Translations under genes and position numbers: made by a program
Notes under the pieces: model-generated
Told to the model about the DNA's origin: nothing
Seen by the model: the letters and a program-made list of their open reading frames with translations, nothing else
Databases searched by the model: none
Source of the DNA: Neofamilia sp964346535
GTDB taxonomy: Bacteria > Bacillota > Clostridia > Tissierellales > Peptoniphilaceae
Assembly (NCBI GenBank): GCA_964346535.1
Contig: CAYFUN010000001.1
Span: forward strand, 62,001 to 126,000
Direction: 5' to 3'
Length of the DNA: 64,000 bases
Shown here: piece by piece, positions 62,156 to 64,000 of the stretch
Layout of the letters: every line of letters starts with the position of its first letter
Position numbering within the stretch: position 1 is the first letter of the stretch

Positions 62156-63086
62156 AATTCTTATTATAACTGGACCTACTGGAGTAGGTAAAACTAAATG
62201 TTCACTTGATATTGCCAAAGAGTTTAATGGTGAGATAATTTCTTGTGACTCCTTTCAAATTTATAAGTATCTAAATATAGGAACAGATAAGATAAACAAA
62301 AAAGATATGGCTGGAGTTATCCATCATAACCTAGACTTTGTTGATCCAGCAGCAGACTACAACAGCTCCTTATTTAAAGAGAGAACAAAAAATCTAATTA
62401 AAGACATTCAGTCTAGAAATAAACTTCCAATTTTAGTTGGCGGCACTGGTTTATATATTCACTCTATAATTTATGGTTTAGATTTTTCTGGTGGAAAGCC
62501 TAATTATGAATTGAGAAAGAAACTAGACAATGAAATTGAAGAAAAAGGCCTTGAATACTTGTACAAGCAGCTTATAAAATTAGACGAAAACATTAAAGAA
62601 ATAGTTGACAAAAACAACAAACATAGAATTATTAGGGCCTTTGAAATATATGAAAACACTGGTGATCTTCCATCTAAACATTTAGAAAGTTTTAGAGAGC
62701 AAAAGCCTGCCTATGATTTTTTGTATATAATTATTAACCAAGATAGACAAAAACTTTACGAAAACATCAATAAAAGGGTAGACCAAATGTTTGACCAAGG
62801 CTTGGTCCAAGAAGTTGAAGAACTATTAGACCAAGGGTATAATTTTGATCTAAAGTCTTTTAAAGCCATAGGGTATAAAGAATTTAAGGATTATTTTTAT
62901 GGCGAATCTAGCCTTGATGATGTTAAGGAAAAAATAAAACAACATTCAAGAAATTATGCAAAAAGACAACTAACTTGGTTTAGAAGGGTAGAGGAAGCCA
63001 AATGGATGGACAAGAACCTTTATAATTCTGAAGAAGAATTTTATAAGGCCTTAAAAAGAGAAATAGGAGAGTTTCTAGAAAAATGA
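62145..63086 (+). CDS. miaA: MiaA, tRNA dimethylallyltransferase
   Basis: A 313-residue enzyme adding a dimethylallyl group to A37 of tRNAs reading UNN codons; its product is the MiaB substrate. P-loop GPTGVGKT is at 10-17; DSFQIYKYLNIGTDK and VGGTGLYIHS are hallmarks. The MM start leaves ATG 62145 or 62148 open. In many Clostridia hfq follows; here the next gene starts inside the stop codon (ATGA). Confidence 0.96.
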   Translation: MMDKILIITGPTGVGKTKCSLDIAKEFNGEIISCDSFQIYKYLNIGTDKINKKDMAGVIHHNLDFVDPAADYNSSLFKERTKNLIKDIQSRNKLPILVGGTGLYIHSIIYGLDFSGGKPNYELRKKLDNEIEEKGLEYLYKQLIKLDENIKEIVDKNNKHRIIRAFEIYENTGDLPSKHLESFREQKPAYDFLYIIINQDRQKLYENINKRVDQMFDQGLVQEVEELLDQGYNFDLKSFKAIGYKEFKDYFYGESSLDDVKEKIKQHSRNYAKRQLTWFRRVEEAKWMDKNLYNSEEEFYKALKREIGEFLEK

Positions 63087-64000
63087 ATATGATCAAAGAA
63101 TATTTAAAAGAGAGCTATCATATTGATGAAAGAATTTATGATTTAGTTGCAGATACAGAAAAAACCCTAATAGATAAATATTTTAAACTTGATGAAATAA
63201 GGGCTATAAACCAATATAAGATTATGCAAGCTTTTAATAAAAACATGCTTAGCGCTGCTGATTTTTACTGGACAACAGGTTATGGCTATGGAGATATAGG
63301 GAGAGATAAGGTGGAAGACATTTATACTGATATTTTTAACACTGAAGACTCTCTAGTAAGACCTGCAATAGCTTCGGGGACTCATGCTATAAACTTAGCC
63401 TTATCAGGCCTATTAAAGTACGGAGATGAGCTTATAGAAATTTCTGGTACTCCATATGATACTTTAATGGATGTAATTGGCTGTGGAAATGAGGATAATG
63501 AAGGATCCTTAATTGCCAATGGAGTTAAATACTCTGAAGTTGACTTAGTCGATAATAAAATTGATGTAGAAAGTGTTTTAAAAAAAATTACTCCTAAGAC
63601 AAAAGTTTTGGCTATTCAAAGATCAACTGGTTATAGTGACAGAAGAGCCCTTACAATTAATGACATGGAAGTAGCCATTAAGGAAATAAAAAAAGTTTAT
63701 CCTGACATTATAATTTTTGTAGATAATTGCTATGGAGAGTTTACCGACACTAAAGAACCTACAGATGTTGGAGCGGATATAATTGCAGGTTCATTAATCA
63801 AAAATATTGGTGGGGGAATTGCGTATTCTGGAGGATATATAACAGGAAAAAAACGCCTTGTTCAACTTGTTTCTAGAAGACTTACTGCACCAGGTTTAGA
63901 AAAAGAAGTAGGACTATCCTTTGGAACAACTAGGTCAACCTTGCAAGGTTTATTTTTAGCTCCTTTAGTTGTTAATCAGGCTATGAAAGGTGCTACATTA
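63083..64000 (+). CDS. Methionine gamma-lyase family PLP protein (partial, runs off the window)
   Basis: The first 306 codons are present; the 3' end lies beyond the window. The fold-type I PLP pattern is clear: ASGTHAINLALSGLL, VDNCYGEFTD and the Schiff-base lysine K240 in SLIKNIGGG. This matches the group annotated as methionine gamma-lyase family or aluminium resistance protein, commonly encoded after miaA in Clostridia. AGGAG at 63065-63069 is about 13 bases before the ATG at 63083; ATG 63089 is a close alternative. The true reaction is not known. Confidence 0.88.
   Translation, partial: MNMIKEYLKESYHIDERIYDLVADTEKTLIDKYFKLDEIRAINQYKIMQAFNKNMLSAADFYWTTGYGYGDIGRDKVEDIYTDIFNTEDSLVRPAIASGTHAINLALSGLLKYGDELIEISGTPYDTLMDVIGCGNEDNEGSLIANGVKYSEVDLVDNKIDVESVLKKITPKTKVLAIQRSTGYSDRRALTINDMEVAIKEIKKVYPDIIIFVDNCYGEFTDTKEPTDVGADIIAGSLIKNIGGGIAYSGGYITGKKRLVQLVSRRLTAPGLEKEVGLSFGTTRSTLQGLFLAPLVVNQAMKGATL

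Noticed and set aside
1..64000. tRNA, CRISPR array, insertion sequence or phage remnants
   Set aside because: Intergenic gaps are at most about 120 bases, with no cloverleaf, no spaced repeats, no transposase or integrase and no visible break in base composition.

Overview
The window is a gene-dense, AT-rich stretch with every gene on the + strand. It looks like the chromosome of a low-GC anaerobic Gram-positive bacterium. Gene content and order (ftsEX-M23-ctpA-uvrBA, an Rnf complex, the asp23-nusB-xseAB-ispA-tlyA-recN run, cmk-plsC-ispH::rpsA, miaB-mutSL-miaA) fit Clostridia/Tissierellia. A small-genome anaerobic coccus such as a Peptoniphilaceae member is my best guess, from gene order and the Rnf complex only; no rRNA or other taxonomic marker was checked.

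Layout. 1-3.4 kb: the end of ftsE, then ftsX, a coiled-coil M23 peptidase and a CtpA-type protease (septal wall hydrolysis). 3.5-11.6 kb: DNA repair (uvrB, uvrA, polA) plus coaE. 11.6-13.3 kb: an orphan peptide-binding lipoprotein. 13.4-18.4 kb: the complete ion-pumping Rnf complex rnfCDGEAB, ended by a strong terminator. 18.5-25.4 kb: a NusG-II protein, a Gx/ECF-like transporter, maf, radC, mreC, mreD and a very large PBP2. 25.4-29.0 kb: a radical SAM protein, its DUF2344 partner and a shortened RNase E/G. 29.1-37.3 kb: a type IV pilus locus (PilB, PilC, major pilin, a prepilin peptidase without a normal start codon, PilM/N/O-like proteins, three minor pilins and a PilX-like protein). 37.4-41.4 kb: efp, an acidic protein, radA, a PIN/TRAM protein and a small transaldolase. 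41.6-52.9 kb: asp23 family, nusB, xseAB, ispA, tlyA, recN, NUDIX, a site-2-type protease, scpAB, rluB, an mnmM-like methyltransferase, an RpiR-type regulator and a flavoprotein. 52.9-64 kb: cmk, plsC, an IspH-ribosomal protein S1 fusion, miaB, mutS, mutL, miaA and the start of a PLP enzyme.

Most neighbours overlap by a few bases or sit less than 20 bases apart, so transcription is probably in long operons broken at about five hairpin terminators (3381, 18412, 41483, 42337, 56270). The longest stretch without a gene is about 120 bases. I saw no tRNA, rRNA, CRISPR array, insertion sequence or phage gene.

The least ordinary part is 27.9-37.3 kb. A catalytically intact RNase G that lacks its zinc-link tail is followed at once by a compact pilus operon whose accessory proteins are divergent. 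Its prepilin peptidase keeps both catalytic aspartates but can only start at ATA or another non-standard codon. No clearly new defence or mobile system is visible.
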